64,000 bases of DNA from Prevotellaceae bacterium. GTDB taxonomy: Bacteria > Bacteroidota > Bacteroidia > Bacteroidales > Paludibacteraceae. Under the pieces are notes generated by a model. It saw nothing but the letters and a program-made list of their open reading frames with translations, was not told the DNA's origin and ran no database searches. Made by a program: the position numbers and the translations under genes. Below are positions 1 to 9,760 of this stretch, in pieces. Within the stretch, counting starts at the first letter, position 1. Each line of letters begins with the position of its first letter. The DNA lies in contig JAISVR010000015.1 in the NCBI GenBank assembly GCA_031271465.1, forward strand, positions 1 through 64,000, given 5' to 3'.

Positions 1-2
1 TT

Positions 3-395
3 AACTACATTGAAGGAAACAGGCGTATGTTACCCTGCGAAGCCGGAATGGTCAACTTCTTTGTAGAACCTTATGGCGATGTATATCCTTGCAATGGATT
101 GGAAGAAAAATATTGGAAACTTTCGATGGGCAATATCCGCGAAACGCCCGATTTCGCTAAAATTTGGAATAGCGAACAAGCCAATAAAGTGCGTGAAATG
201 GTGCGAAACTGTCCCAAAAACTGTTGGATGGTAGGCACAGCCTCGCCCGTAATGAAAAAATACATAAAACATCCGTTGAAATGGGCAATTAAAAATAAGC
301 TACGCAGTTTGCAGGGGAAGCCGGCTTGTCTGGATAAATGCCGGTATGATGTGGGACAAAACCCAATGCAGGGTGATTTAAGGGAGAAATTTTGA
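3..395 (+). CDS. Radical SAM/SPASM protein, C-terminal part (5' end outside window)
   Basis: The reading frame is open from the first bases of the window, so this is the 3' end of a longer gene; the first internal Met at 27 is not the start. The visible part is a SPASM-like auxiliary Fe-S domain: a CEAG motif, then a P-x-G-x-V-Y-P-C segment, a G-N-I segment, an F-x-x-I-W-N-S segment and a C-x(3)-C-W pair near residue 70, with two more Cys in the tail. SPASM proteins are radical S-adenosylmethionine enzymes; the substrate cannot be read from this domain. The stop overlaps the ATG of the following glycosyltransferase (TGATG), so the two are probably translationally coupled and may belong to a glycan or surface-polysaccharide cluster extending left of the window. 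Confidence 0.75.
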   Translation, partial: NYIEGNRRMLPCEAGMVNFFVEPYGDVYPCNGLEEKYWKLSMGNIRETPDFAKIWNSEQANKVREMVRNCPKNCWMVGTASPVMKKYIKHPLKWAIKNKLRSLQGKPACLDKCRYDVGQNPMQGDLREKF

Positions 396-1483
396 TGAAA
401 ATAGTAGTTGTCGGCACACGCGGCATTCCCAATATTATGGGCGGAGTGGAAACACATTGTGAAGAATTGTTTCCGCGCATTGCAGCAAAAGGTTGCGATG
501 TAACGCTTATTCGTCGAACAAGTTATATACAGGATAATTTGCAGGAATACAAAGGTGTAAAACTTGCCGATATTTCCACGCCAAAGAAAAAATCATTTGA
601 GGCGATTATTCATACACTGAAAGCAGTATGGGCAGCAAAGTTTCGTTTCAAAGCCGATATTGTGCATATTCATGCTATCGGACCAGCTTTGCTTGCGCCT
701 CTTGCCCGATTATTGGGATTGAAAGTTGTTTTCACTCACCACGGACACGATTATGACCGCGACAAATGGGGGAAAACAGCGAAAATGATGTTGAAATTCG
801 GCGAAAGAATGGGTTGCCGTTTTGCCGACGAAGTAATTGTGATTTCCGAAGTGATAAACCAAAAGCTTAAAAAGCTTTACAATTGCCACGATGCTAATTT
901 AATCTACAATGGAGTTACTGCACCTGCTTTTATACAACATACGCAATACTTGGAAGAATTAGGAATTAGCCCGGAAAAATATATTATCGCAATGGGGCGT
1001 TTTGTGCCGGAAAAAAATTTTCATCACTTGATTGAGGTGTTTTCTACGCTTTCGGACAAGTATCAATTGGTGTTAGCCGGTGATGCCGATTTTGAAGACG
1101 AATATTCAAAAAAACTAAAAGAATTTGCTCAAAAAAATAATGTTGTATTAACCGGCTTCATCAAAGGCGAAAAATTACACGCTTTGCTCACCCATGCCCG
1201 GTTGTTTGTACTGCCATCTTCGCACGAAGGTTTGCCTATTTCACTGCTGGAAGCAATGAGCTACAATTTGCCGGTTGTTGCAAGTAATATCGCTCCGAAT
1301 ATAAATATAAATTTACCAAAAGAATGTTATTTTCAGGTGGGAGATGTAGCTGATTTGACAAGGAAATTGCAAGATTTTCTCGAAAATAAACTCGAAAAAG
1401 TAACTTATCCGATGGAACAATACGACTGGGATACGATTGCCGAGCAAACAATGACGGTGTATCGAAAGATTGTTGCTAAGTGA
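395..1483 (+). CDS. GT4-family glycosyltransferase
   Basis: The predicted 362-residue protein begins MKIVVVGTRGIPNIMGGVET, the N-terminal Rossmann strand and Gly-rich loop of GT-B fold, GT4-family transferases. A second Rossmann half follows, with AMGRFVPEKNF (about 200-210) and the donor-site signature SSHEGLPISLLEAMSYNLPV (about 275-295), whose E-x(7)-E spacing is typical of retaining nucleotide-sugar transferases. No signal peptide or membrane segment is seen, so it probably acts on the cytoplasmic side of the membrane in polysaccharide or glycolipid synthesis. I chose the ATG at 395, which overlaps the upstream stop, over a TTG one codon earlier. Donor and acceptor are unknown. Confidence 0.88.
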   Translation: MKIVVVGTRGIPNIMGGVETHCEELFPRIAAKGCDVTLIRRTSYIQDNLQEYKGVKLADISTPKKKSFEAIIHTLKAVWAAKFRFKADIVHIHAIGPALLAPLARLLGLKVVFTHHGHDYDRDKWGKTAKMMLKFGERMGCRFADEVIVISEVINQKLKKLYNCHDANLIYNGVTAPAFIQHTQYLEELGISPEKYIIAMGRFVPEKNFHHLIEVFSTLSDKYQLVLAGDADFEDEYSKKLKEFAQKNNVVLTGFIKGEKLHALLTHARLFVLPSSHEGLPISLLEAMSYNLPVVASNIAPNININLPKECYFQVGDVADLTRKLQDFLENKLEKVTYPMEQYDWDTIAEQTMTVYRKIVAK

Positions 1484-1536
1484 TATTTAAAAACATCTTA
1501 ATTCCCCCAAAAATTTCATAGTCAAAAAAAAAGATA

Positions 1537-1544
1537 TATATTTG
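1537..1544 (+). promoter_or_regulatory. Putative Bacteroidota promoter -7 box for secDF
   Basis: TATATTTG fits the TAnnTTTG consensus and lies 50 bp before the secDF ATG in an A/T-rich leader. No clear -33 TTTG element is seen at the expected distance. Confidence 0.45.
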
Positions 1545-1594
1545 CGCCGTTTTTTGTATATAAATATAAACCTTAGTAAAAATAAATTTTTCAA

Positions 1595-4588
1595 ATGCAA
1601 AACAAAGGATTTATCAGGGTAATCACCGCAGCGCTTATTTTGGTATGTGCGTTTTACCTGTCGTTCAGCTTTGTAACCAACTATTATTCGAGCAAAGCCG
1701 AAAAGTATGCACAAGGTGACAACGAAAAGTATTACAATTACTTAGATTCGCTCTCGGCAGAAAAAGTATGGTTAGGTTATACGCTGAAAGAATGCCGCGA
1801 AAAGGAAATTAACCTCGGACTCGACTTAAAGGGCGGTATGAATGTGATTCTCGAAGTATCGGAAGCCGATATTTTGCGTTCGCTTTCCGGCAACAATAAA
1901 TCGGAGAATTTCAACAAAGCTATCGAGATGGCGCAGCAAAAGCAAGCGCGCAGTCAGGCAGATTTTCTCACTTTGTTTGAGCAATCGTATATGCAGCTCG
2001 ATCCTAACGCCCGTTTGTCGAGCGTGTTTAGCACTTTCGAGTTGAAAGATAAAATCTCACTCAGTTCGACCAATGCCGATGTGATGAAAGTGTTGCGTGA
2101 GCAAGTCGATGCTGCGGTGTCGAATTCGTTCAATGTATTGCGTACCCGTATCGACCGTTTTGGGGTAGTGCAGCCCAATATTCAACGCTTGGAAAACTCG
2201 GGTCGTATCCTTGTAGAACTGCCGGGTATCAAAGAACCTGAGCGTGTGCGCAAACTCTTGCAAGGTACTGCCGATTTGGAATTTTGGGAAACCTACAATT
2301 TCGGTGAAATCGCACAGAATTTTAGCAATGTAAATAATGCACTTAAATCTATCGTAGGCAACACAGCTGCCGTGCAGGACAGCGTTACGGCTGAAGCTGC
2401 CGATACCGCTGCTGCCGCTGCTGCTTCCAAAGTATCAGGCTTGGACGAACTTCGTGCTGCACAAGGACAAACACCTGATGCGGCTACAGTTACCGACAAA
2501 GACCGTGCACAGTTTGAAAAAGAAAATCCTCTGTTCAGCATTTTGCAAATGAGCCAATCTGCCGAAGGCGCGGTTGTAGGTGTGGCTCAATATACCGACA
2601 CAGCAAAAATCAATCGCTATTTTGCAATGAAGCAAATGCGTGAATTATTGCCTCGCGAACTTTCGCTTAAATGGGGTGTAAAAGCCATCGATGACAAAGA
2701 AAAATATTTTCAACTTTATGCTATCAAAGATAAAAGTCACGAAGGTAAAGCTCCGCTTGGCGGTGGTGTGATAACCGATGCGTCGAGCGATTTTACGCAA
2801 CATTCGGCTTATGCTTCGGTGGATATGCAAATGACTCCCGAAGGTGCTAACATTTGGGCGCGTCTTACCGAAGATAATAAGAGTAGGTGCATAGCCATTG
2901 TGCTCGATGGTTTTGTGTATTCGGCTCCCCGTGTGAATGAAAAAATTTCCGGTGGTCGTTCGCAAATTACCGGTAATTTCACCGTGGAAGAAGCGAAAGA
3001 CTTGGCAAATGTACTTAAATCGGGTAAAATGCCTGCTCCTGCCCGCATTGTGCAGGAAGATGTGGTAGGACCTTCGCTGGGTAAGGAAGCTATTAACAAC
3101 GGGTTTATCTCTTTCGCCATAGCATTCTTACTCGTGTTGATTTACATGGTGTTTTTCTATGGCAAGGTGCCCGGATTGGTTGCCGATGTGGCATTGTTTG
3201 CCAATGTATTCCTGTTGCTGGGGATTTTGGCTTCGTTCAAGGCGGTGCTCACGCTTCCGGGTATTGCAGGTATCGTGCTTACGCTGGGTATGGCGGTCGA
3301 TACCAATGTACTTATCTACGAGCGAATACGCGAGGAACTGCGAGCCGGCAAAAGCGTACAAAAAGCAATTGAAGAAGGTTTCAAAATGGCATCGAGTGCT
3401 ATTATTGATGCCAACCTTACTACCATCATTACCGGTGTTGTACTCTTCATATTTGGAACAGGACCAATCAAAGGTTTTGCCTCTACGCTGGTTATTGGTA
3501 TCATCACTTCGTTGATTTCAGCATTTGCTCTTTCGCGCCTTATTTTTGCATGGCTGATTAAGAAAGATAAAGTAAGCAAGCTTAAATTTGAAACTAATAT
3601 CACCAAAAACTGGTTCCAGAATACCAAAATAGATTTTATTGGCTTGCGTAAATATGCTTATATGATAACTGCTGCATTGTTGCTTGTGAGCTTTATTTCG
3701 TTTGGTGTACGGGGATTAAGTCAAGGTATTGATTTCAGCGGCGGTCGCAACTATGTGATTGGCTTTGACAAGCCTGTGCAAACCGAAGAAATCAAAAGCC
3801 TGCTCCAAAATGCTTTCGACGGGCAAACTCCTTCGGTTATTGCTATCAAATCGAATGATTCCGACGATTCGGACAACCGTGTGCGTATATCGACTAACTT
3901 CAAAATAGAAGATAACTCAGACGGAGTAGACGAAGAAATTGAAGCACGCCTCTATAACGGGTTGAAACCTGTACTTGGACAAAATATTACGCAGGATGAA
4001 TTTGTGAGCCAACATATTATGAGCTCGCAAAAGGTAGGACCTACCGTTGCCGACGACATCAAGGTGTCTGCTGTATGGGCGGTGTTACTGGCTATTTTGG
4101 CTATCGGCTTGTATATTTTGATTCGTTTCCGCAATATCGCATTCTCGTTGGGTAGTATCGCTTCGTTGGCTCACGATGCTCTGCTTGTGCTTGGAGCCTA
4201 CTCGCTGTTATATGGATTTATGCCGTTCTCGCTCGATATAGACCAAGCCTTTATTGCTGCTATATTAACGGTAATCGGGTACTCAATTAACGATACGGTG
4301 GTTATTTTCGACCGTGTGCGCGAATACCGCACGCTGTACCCGAAACGCAATTCGAAAACCGTGCTCAACGATGCATTGAACTCCACACTGGGTCGTACAT
4401 TCAACACCTTGTTTACTACTGCCATCGTGCTGGTAGCTATCTTTATTTTCGGTGGAGAAAGTATCAGGAGCTTTATTTTCGCGTTGTTGATAGGGATTGT
4501 AGTAGGGGTTTATTCTTCACTCTTTGTTGCCGTTCCGGTGGCTCACGAGGTAATACAACGAGGCGAGAAGAAAAAGAAAAGCGAATAA
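1595..4588 (+). CDS. secDF: Fused protein translocase subunit SecDF
   Basis: The predicted 997-residue protein joins SecD and SecF, as is usual in Bacteroidota. The SecD half has an N-terminal membrane helix (about 9-30), the D1 signature LGLDLKGGMNVILE (about 74-87), a large periplasmic domain with a low-complexity Ala-rich insert near 255-275, and a membrane bundle with the conserved GMAVDTNVLIYERIREE motif. The SecF half starts near residue 680, with its own first helix, GIDFSGGRNYVIGF and SINDTVVIFDRVREY. The complex uses proton motive force to pull translocated proteins through SecYEG. It appears monocistronic: a promoter-like box lies upstream and a strong hairpin follows 33 bp downstream. 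Confidence 0.97.
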   Translation: MQNKGFIRVITAALILVCAFYLSFSFVTNYYSSKAEKYAQGDNEKYYNYLDSLSAEKVWLGYTLKECREKEINLGLDLKGGMNVILEVSEADILRSLSGNNKSENFNKAIEMAQQKQARSQADFLTLFEQSYMQLDPNARLSSVFSTFELKDKISLSSTNADVMKVLREQVDAAVSNSFNVLRTRIDRFGVVQPNIQRLENSGRILVELPGIKEPERVRKLLQGTADLEFWETYNFGEIAQNFSNVNNALKSIVGNTAAVQDSVTAEAADTAAAAAASKVSGLDELRAAQGQTPDAATVTDKDRAQFEKENPLFSILQMSQSAEGAVVGVAQYTDTAKINRYFAMKQMRELLPRELSLKWGVKAIDDKEKYFQLYAIKDKSHEGKAPLGGGVITDASSDFTQHSAYASVDMQMTPEGANIWARLTEDNKSRCIAIVLDGFVYSAPRVNEKISGGRSQITGNFTVEEAKDLANVLKSGKMPAPARIVQEDVVGPSLGKEAINNGFISFAIAFLLVLIYMVFFYGKVPGLVADVALFANVFLLLGILASFKAVLTLPGIAGIVLTLGMAVDTNVLIYERIREELRAGKSVQKAIEEGFKMASSAIIDANLTTIITGVVLFIFGTGPIKGFASTLVIGIITSLISAFALSRLIFAWLIKKDKVSKLKFETNITKNWFQNTKIDFIGLRKYAYMITAALLLVSFISFGVRGLSQGIDFSGGRNYVIGFDKPVQTEEIKSLLQNAFDGQTPSVIAIKSNDSDDSDNRVRISTNFKIEDNSDGVDEEIEARLYNGLKPVLGQNITQDEFVSQHIMSSQKVGPTVADDIKVSAVWAVLLAILAIGLYILIRFRNIAFSLGSIASLAHDALLVLGAYSLLYGFMPFSLDIDQAFIAAILTVIGYSINDTVVIFDRVREYRTLYPKRNSKTVLNDALNSTLGRTFNTLFTTAIVLVAIFIFGGESIRSFIFALLIGIVVGVYSSLFVAVPVAHEVIQRGEKKKKSE

Positions 4589-4620
4589 CACATAGTTTTG
4601 TTAGAAATAAAAACGAAAAA

Positions 4621-4648
4621 GGCTGTCCGAAATTGGACAGCCTTTTTT
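4621..4648 (+). terminator. Rho-independent terminator after secDF
   Basis: GGCTGTCC and GGACAGCC form a perfect 8-bp stem around a 6-base loop, followed by six T. The preceding A-run would also pair with the T-tract, so it may act in both directions. Confidence 0.85.
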
Positions 4649-4752
4649 GGTAGAATAAAAATATCTATTTAGGAAATAACAATGATTTATTATAAAACAA
4701 AAAATTCTTTTTGAAAAATGAAATAATACACTTGGATAATAAAAAACTCTGT

Positions 4753-4760
4753 TATTTTTG
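4753..4760 (+). promoter_or_regulatory. Putative promoter for radC-folC
   Basis: TATTTTTG matches TAnnTTTG; a TTG at 4732-4734 sits 18 bp upstream, near the expected -33 spacing. It lies just upstream of the radC ATG at 4779. Confidence 0.5.
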
Positions 4761-4778
4761 TAGCGCAAAAATTTCTAT

Positions 4779-5474
4779 ATGCAGGAAAAACATCTAAGTA
4801 TAACCCAATGGGCAGAAGAAGACCGCCCGCGTGAAAAACTTATGCAGCGCGGACGAGCGGCTCTGACCGATGCCGAATTGCTGGCAATCCTTATCGGTTC
4901 GGGAAGCCGGGACGAAACGGCGGTAGCACTTTCGCGGCGTATACTTCGTTCGGCACACGATAACCTCGACGAATTGGGGCGTTTTTCTATTGATGAATTG
5001 ATACGCAATTTCAAAGGTGTGGGCGAAGCAAAAGCAATTAGTATTGCGGCGGCGTTGGAATTGGGGCGGCGGCGCAAACATGCCGAATCGCTCGAGCGTA
5101 AGAAGATACGAACGAGTCGCGATATTTTTGATCTGTTCCACCCATTGCTCGGCGACTTGCAGCACGAAGAAGTTTGGCTGCTTCTGCTCAATCATACTCA
5201 TAAAGTATTGGAACAGGTGCGAGTGAGTGCCGGAGGAACCGCCATAGTTTCGGTCGATGTGCGCATGACACTGAAAATTGCATTGGAAAAATCGGCTCTT
5301 TCGGTGGTGCTTTGCCACAATCATCCTTCGGGTAATATAGAGCCCAGCCAACACGACAAGCTGCTCACCGACAAACTGCGACAAGGCTTGCGAGCTATTC
5401 AAATCACTTTAATAGACCACATCATTATCGGGCATAACAATTATTACAGTTTTGCCGATAGTGGCGAGGTATAA
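4779..5474 (+). CDS. radC: RadC/UPF0758 family JAMM-domain protein
   Basis: The predicted 231-residue protein shows the two-part RadC layout: an N-terminal helix-hairpin-helix region (FKGVGEAKA, about 78-86) and a C-terminal JAB/JAMM metalloprotease-like domain. The zinc signature is intact: Glu in EEVWLLLLN (about 133), then HNHPSG at 180-185 with the downstream Asp in PSQHD. The family was once linked to DNA repair but its biochemical role is unsettled. The stop TAA (5472-5474) overlaps the ATG of folC, implying a two-gene operon. Confidence 0.93.
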   Translation: MQEKHLSITQWAEEDRPREKLMQRGRAALTDAELLAILIGSGSRDETAVALSRRILRSAHDNLDELGRFSIDELIRNFKGVGEAKAISIAAALELGRRRKHAESLERKKIRTSRDIFDLFHPLLGDLQHEEVWLLLLNHTHKVLEQVRVSAGGTAIVSVDVRMTLKIALEKSALSVVLCHNHPSGNIEPSQHDKLLTDKLRQGLRAIQITLIDHIIIGHNNYYSFADSGEV

Positions 5475-6754
5475 TGATTCAACAAATGACTTATCCTGAA
5501 ACTATCGACTATTTGTTTTCGCGCTTGGCTGTGTATCAGCGTGAAGGTGCAAAGGCATACAAACCGGGATTGGACAACACGCGGCGTATCGACCAGCGCC
5601 TTGGAAGTCCGCATCGTCGCTACAAAACTATTCATATTGCGGGTACCAACGGTAAAGGTTCGGTGTCGCATTTGCTGGCGTCGGTATTGCAACATGCCGG
5701 TTATAAGGTAGGGCTTTACACTTCGCCGCATTTGAGGGATTTTCGCGAGCGAATCCGTGTGAACGGAACACCTGTTCCGGAGGATTATGTTTGTCGATTT
5801 GTGGAAGAGCATCGAGCTTTTTTCGAAGAATTGAATCCTTCGTTTTTTGAGGCTACCATGAACTTGGCGTTTCAATATTTTGCCGATGAGATGGTTGATG
5901 TTGCAGTGATAGAGGTTGGCTTAGGCGGGCGGCTCGACAGTACAAATATTATTTCGCCCATACTCAGCGTGATTACCAATATTAGTTTCGACCACATTGC
6001 TTTGCTGGGCGATACTTTGTCCAAGATTGCCGTAGAAAAGGCGGGTATTATTAAGGCGCATACGCCCGTAGTAATTGGCGAGGCAACGAGCGAAACAAAA
6101 CCCGTTTTCCTGCAAAAAGCGGCAAGTGAAAACGCTCCTGTTTTTTTTGCCGAAAATGAAATTGAAGTAAAGAAAGCCGGCTCTTTTGAAGGCGGGCAGG
6201 TTTTTGATTCTACCGATTTCCCTCAACTCGAAATAGGGTTGGGCGGCATATATCAGCAAAAGAATACGGCAACTGTGCTTACGGCGATTAAGATTTTACG
6301 CAAGAGTTTCAATATTGATGACCTTGCTGTTCGAAAGGGCTTTGCGTCGGTTTGCGAAACCACGGGTTTGCAGGGCAGGTGGCAAGCATTACAAAAACAG
6401 CCTCGTGTAATTTGCGATACGGGACACAACGAAGCCGGTATTCGTTACATTGTGGAGCAGCTTAAAACGCTGCATTACGATTGTTTGCATTTCGTTATTG
6501 GCATGGTGAACGACAAGGATGTGCACAGTGTGTTAAGCCTTTTGCCTGTCGATGCGCGATATTATTTTTGTGCGCCGCAACTTTCGCGCGCCTTGCCTGC
6601 CGAAGCGTTGCAAAAACAAGCTGCCGAATTTGCTTTGCAGGGCGAAGCTTTCCCGTCGGTACAAGCAGCCTTAGCTGCGGCAAAAAAGAACGCCGCCCCA
6701 ACTGATTTAATCTTTGTAGGCGGCAGTTCGTTTGTAGTGGCAGAGGCGATTTAA
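5474..6754 (+). CDS. folC: Folylpolyglutamate synthase / dihydrofolate synthase
   Basis: A predicted 426-residue Mur-ligase-family enzyme that adds glutamate to folates (and probably dihydropteroate) using ATP. The P-loop HIAGTNGKGSVSHLL lies at about 54-68, followed by the family motif LYTSPHLRDFRERIRVNG (about 75-92), VGLGGRLDSTN and, in the C-terminal ligase domain, CDTGHNEAGI. The start overlaps the radC stop; a Met five codons downstream (5489) is an alternative. Its stop overlaps the stop of the convergent polA gene by three bases, so there is no room for a terminator between them. Confidence 0.94.
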   Translation: MIQQMTYPETIDYLFSRLAVYQREGAKAYKPGLDNTRRIDQRLGSPHRRYKTIHIAGTNGKGSVSHLLASVLQHAGYKVGLYTSPHLRDFRERIRVNGTPVPEDYVCRFVEEHRAFFEELNPSFFEATMNLAFQYFADEMVDVAVIEVGLGGRLDSTNIISPILSVITNISFDHIALLGDTLSKIAVEKAGIIKAHTPVVIGEATSETKPVFLQKAASENAPVFFAENEIEVKKAGSFEGGQVFDSTDFPQLEIGLGGIYQQKNTATVLTAIKILRKSFNIDDLAVRKGFASVCETTGLQGRWQALQKQPRVICDTGHNEAGIRYIVEQLKTLHYDCLHFVIGMVNDKDVHSVLSLLPVDARYYFCAPQLSRALPAEALQKQAAEFALQGEAFPSVQAALAAAKKNAAPTDLIFVGGSSFVVAEAI

Positions 6755-9561
6755 TGCGCTTCGAACCAATTTGTGCCCGTGCCTAAATCCACTTGCAGCG
6801 GCACGGAGAGCTGTATAGCGTTTTCCATTTCTTCGGTAACGATTTGTTTTACTTGCTCCAACTCCGATTGCAGTACATTGAAATCCAATTCGTCGTGTAC
6901 CTGTAAAATCATCTTCGATTGTATCTTTTCTTGCTCAAAACGGCGATGAATATGCACCATGGCAATTTTGATGATATCGGCAGCAGAACCCTGAATGGGA
7001 GCGTTAATAGCGTTTCGTTCGGCATAGCCGCGTACAACGGAATTTTGCGAATTAATATCCTTCAAATAGCGTTTCCGCCCCAATAAAGTTTCTACCCAAC
7101 CGTATTCCCGGGCAGTAAGAATGCTCCTGTTCATATATTCTTTCACCTGAGGATAAGTTTCGAAATAACCGTCGATCAACTCTTTGGCTTCGCTGCGCGG
7201 AATGCTCAGGCGGTCTGCCAAACCAAATACCGAAATGCCGTAGATAATACCGAAGTTTGCCGTTTTTGCTTTGCGGCGCATATCCTTGCTCACCTCTTCT
7301 ATCGGCACATGATATATTTTAGCAGCCGTGGCGGTATGAATATCCTGTCCCGAACGGAAAGCTTCAATCATATTCGGGTCTTGGCTAAGATGCGCCATAA
7401 TGCGCAATTCCACCTGCGAATAGTCGGCAGAAAGAAACACGCAATCCTTGGCGGCAATAAACGCTTTACGAATTTCGCGCCCCTGCTCGTCGCGAATAGG
7501 AATATTTTGCAGGTTGGGATTGGTAGAACTCAACCTGCCGGTAGCAGTAACCGTTTGGTTGAACGAGGTATGCACCTTACCCGTTTTACGGTTAATCAAT
7601 TCGGGTAAAGCATCGATGTAGGTGCTAAGGAGCTTTTTCAATCCGCGGTAGTCGAGAATTTTTCCTACAATAGGGTGGCGGTTGCGCAAAGTTTCGAGCA
7701 CTTCCTCGCTGGTAGAATACTGTCCGGTTTTTGTCTTTTTCGCTTTCTCATCAATTTTCAAACGCTCGAAAAGCACTTCACCCACTTGTTTTGCCGAACT
7801 TATATTAAATTCGAAGCCTGCCAGCGAATGAATTTCTTTTTCTATACGACGCATTTCCCTGGTGAGGATTTCCGACGATTGCTTCAGCGCATTATCGTCT
7901 ATCAGCACGCCTGTCTGTTCCATGTCGGCAAGCACGCGCATAAGCGGCATCTCTATTTCGTAAAAAAGCTTTTCGAGCTTATTTTCGGTAATCTCTTTTT
8001 CCAACACCTCTTTCAGTCGAAAGGTAATATCGGCATCTTCGGCGGCATAATCGGTAATCTTATCGAGCGGAACGGCGCGCATCGAAAGCTGCTTCTTGCC
8101 TTTTTCGCCAATAAGAGCCCGGATAGGAATCGGTTCGTAATTAAGATAAATCTCTGCCAAATAATCCATGCCGTGGCGCAGTTCAGGTTGCAGCAAATAG
8201 TGAGCAATCATAGTGTCGAAAAACTCGCCCTGTACCGCGATGCCGTAGTTGGACAGCACCAACAGGTCGTATTTCAAATTCTGTCCGATTTTACTGATAT
8301 TCGACGCTTCGAAAAAAGGACGAAACTCATTGACGATTGCCTGTGCTTCGCTTTGATTTTCGGGAACAGGAACAAAATACGCCTCGCCTGCCTGCCAGCA
8401 AAACGACATGCCGACCAATTCTATATTAAACACATCGAGTCCGGTGGTTTCGGTATCGAAACACACTGCCGGTTGTGCTAAAAGCTGTTGGAGTAAATTA
8501 GCGCGCTTTTCGGGCGTGTCGGCTGCCGAGTAGGAGTGAGGCAGCGTATCGATAGTTGCCAGGTGGCTTACATGATGTTCTTTATGAGACATTGTGTGCG
8601 GTTCAGGAGTATTAGAAGAATTAAAATCGTCGAAAAGAGAAGTTTGCGTATCGGCAGGCGAAGCCGCTTTCTGTCGAGAGCCCGGCAAGGCATCGTTCAT
8701 TCCCAACCGGTGTAAAAAAGAGCGGAACTCGAGGTCGATAAACAACGCTTTAAGCTTCTCCTCATTAGGCGATTTGCGCCGCAAGCTTTCTTCATCCAGT
8801 TCCACCGGAACATCGGTTTTGATAGTAGCCAGCGTGCGCGAGAAAAGAATCTGTTCGCGGTTCTGCGTTACCTTATCCTTAAGCGCGCCTTTCAGTTGGT
8901 CGGTATGTTGCAAAAGATTATCGATGCTTCCGAATTCCTGCAACAGCTTTACCGCAGTCTTTTGTCCTACCCCCGGACAGCCCGGAATATTGTCCGAAGC
9001 GTCGCCCATCAATCCGAGCAAATCAATAATTTGCGCCGTGCTTTCAATCTCAAATTTTGCCTTCACTTCTTGTACGCCCAACACATCGTAGTCGTTGCTC
9101 CCATGCTTGGGGCGGAAAATAAAAGCATGCTCGTTTACCAACTGCCCGTAATCCTTATCCGGAGTCATCATATACACATCAAATCCAGAGTGCGAAGCTT
9201 TTGTAGCCAGCGTGCCGATAACATCGTCAGCCTCAAAACCTTTTTGCACAATGACCGGAATATTATACGCTTCCAAAATCTCCTTGATAATAGGCACAGC
9301 CCGGCGAATATCCTCGGGCGTTTCTTCACGGTGAGCTTTGTAGGCGTCGTAAAGTTCGTGGCGAAAGGTAGGACCGGCAGGGTCGAACGCCACAGCGATA
9401 TGCGTAGGATTTTCGTGCCGCAACACATCTTCGAGCGTATTGACAAAACCAAAAATAGCCGAAGTATTCAGCCCCTTAGAATTAATGCGCGGATTTTTAA
9501 TAAAAGCATAATAAGCCCTGTAAATAAGTGCGTAAGCGTCGAGTAGAAAGAGTTTTTTCAT
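6751..9561 (-). CDS. polA: DNA polymerase I
   Basis: The predicted 936-residue protein carries all three classical domains. Residues 1 to about 290 are the 5'-3' exonuclease (MKKLFLLDAYALIYRAYYAF, and MGDASDNIPGCPGVGQKTA with its helix-hairpin-helix). A 3'-5' exonuclease domain follows, with FDTETTGLD, so proofreading is probably retained. The C-terminal family A polymerase domain has FLSADYSQVELRIMAHLS (motif A), RRKAKTANFGIIYGIS (O-helix) and LQVHDELDFNV (motif C). The frame stays open 21 codons further upstream, but MKKLFLL is the usual Bacteroidota start, so I chose 9561. It fills gaps in repair and Okazaki fragment processing. Confidence 0.97.
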   Translation of the reverse strand: MKKLFLLDAYALIYRAYYAFIKNPRINSKGLNTSAIFGFVNTLEDVLRHENPTHIAVAFDPAGPTFRHELYDAYKAHREETPEDIRRAVPIIKEILEAYNIPVIVQKGFEADDVIGTLATKASHSGFDVYMMTPDKDYGQLVNEHAFIFRPKHGSNDYDVLGVQEVKAKFEIESTAQIIDLLGLMGDASDNIPGCPGVGQKTAVKLLQEFGSIDNLLQHTDQLKGALKDKVTQNREQILFSRTLATIKTDVPVELDEESLRRKSPNEEKLKALFIDLEFRSFLHRLGMNDALPGSRQKAASPADTQTSLFDDFNSSNTPEPHTMSHKEHHVSHLATIDTLPHSYSAADTPEKRANLLQQLLAQPAVCFDTETTGLDVFNIELVGMSFCWQAGEAYFVPVPENQSEAQAIVNEFRPFFEASNISKIGQNLKYDLLVLSNYGIAVQGEFFDTMIAHYLLQPELRHGMDYLAEIYLNYEPIPIRALIGEKGKKQLSMRAVPLDKITDYAAEDADITFRLKEVLEKEITENKLEKLFYEIEMPLMRVLADMEQTGVLIDDNALKQSSEILTREMRRIEKEIHSLAGFEFNISSAKQVGEVLFERLKIDEKAKKTKTGQYSTSEEVLETLRNRHPIVGKILDYRGLKKLLSTYIDALPELINRKTGKVHTSFNQTVTATGRLSSTNPNLQNIPIRDEQGREIRKAFIAAKDCVFLSADYSQVELRIMAHLSQDPNMIEAFRSGQDIHTATAAKIYHVPIEEVSKDMRRKAKTANFGIIYGISVFGLADRLSIPRSEAKELIDGYFETYPQVKEYMNRSILTAREYGWVETLLGRKRYLKDINSQNSVVRGYAERNAINAPIQGSAADIIKIAMVHIHRRFEQEKIQSKMILQVHDELDFNVLQSELEQVKQIVTEEMENAIQLSVPLQVDLGTGTNWFEAH

Positions 9562-9656
9562 GTAGGTGAGAATGTTTTCGCGGTAAAAGTACGGCAAAGA
9601 TTTTGTTTTTATGTTCAAAAGCATGAAATATTTTGTTTGGTAATTCGAAAAATGTG

Positions 9657-9664
9657 TATCTTTG
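9657..9664 (+). promoter_or_regulatory. Putative promoter for greA
   Basis: TATCTTTG matches TAnnTTTG, with TTTG at 9636-9639 upstream (17-bp spacer). It reads away from the divergent polA gene and precedes a leader of nearly 100 bp before the greA ATG. Confidence 0.55.
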
Positions 9665-9760
9665 CCGCAGTAGATTTTATTAAAATTATATGGAGGGTTC
9701 CGATTTCGGTCGGAATTCTCCCGTTTTTTAGCATATTATAAAATAAAAAACTATAGAATT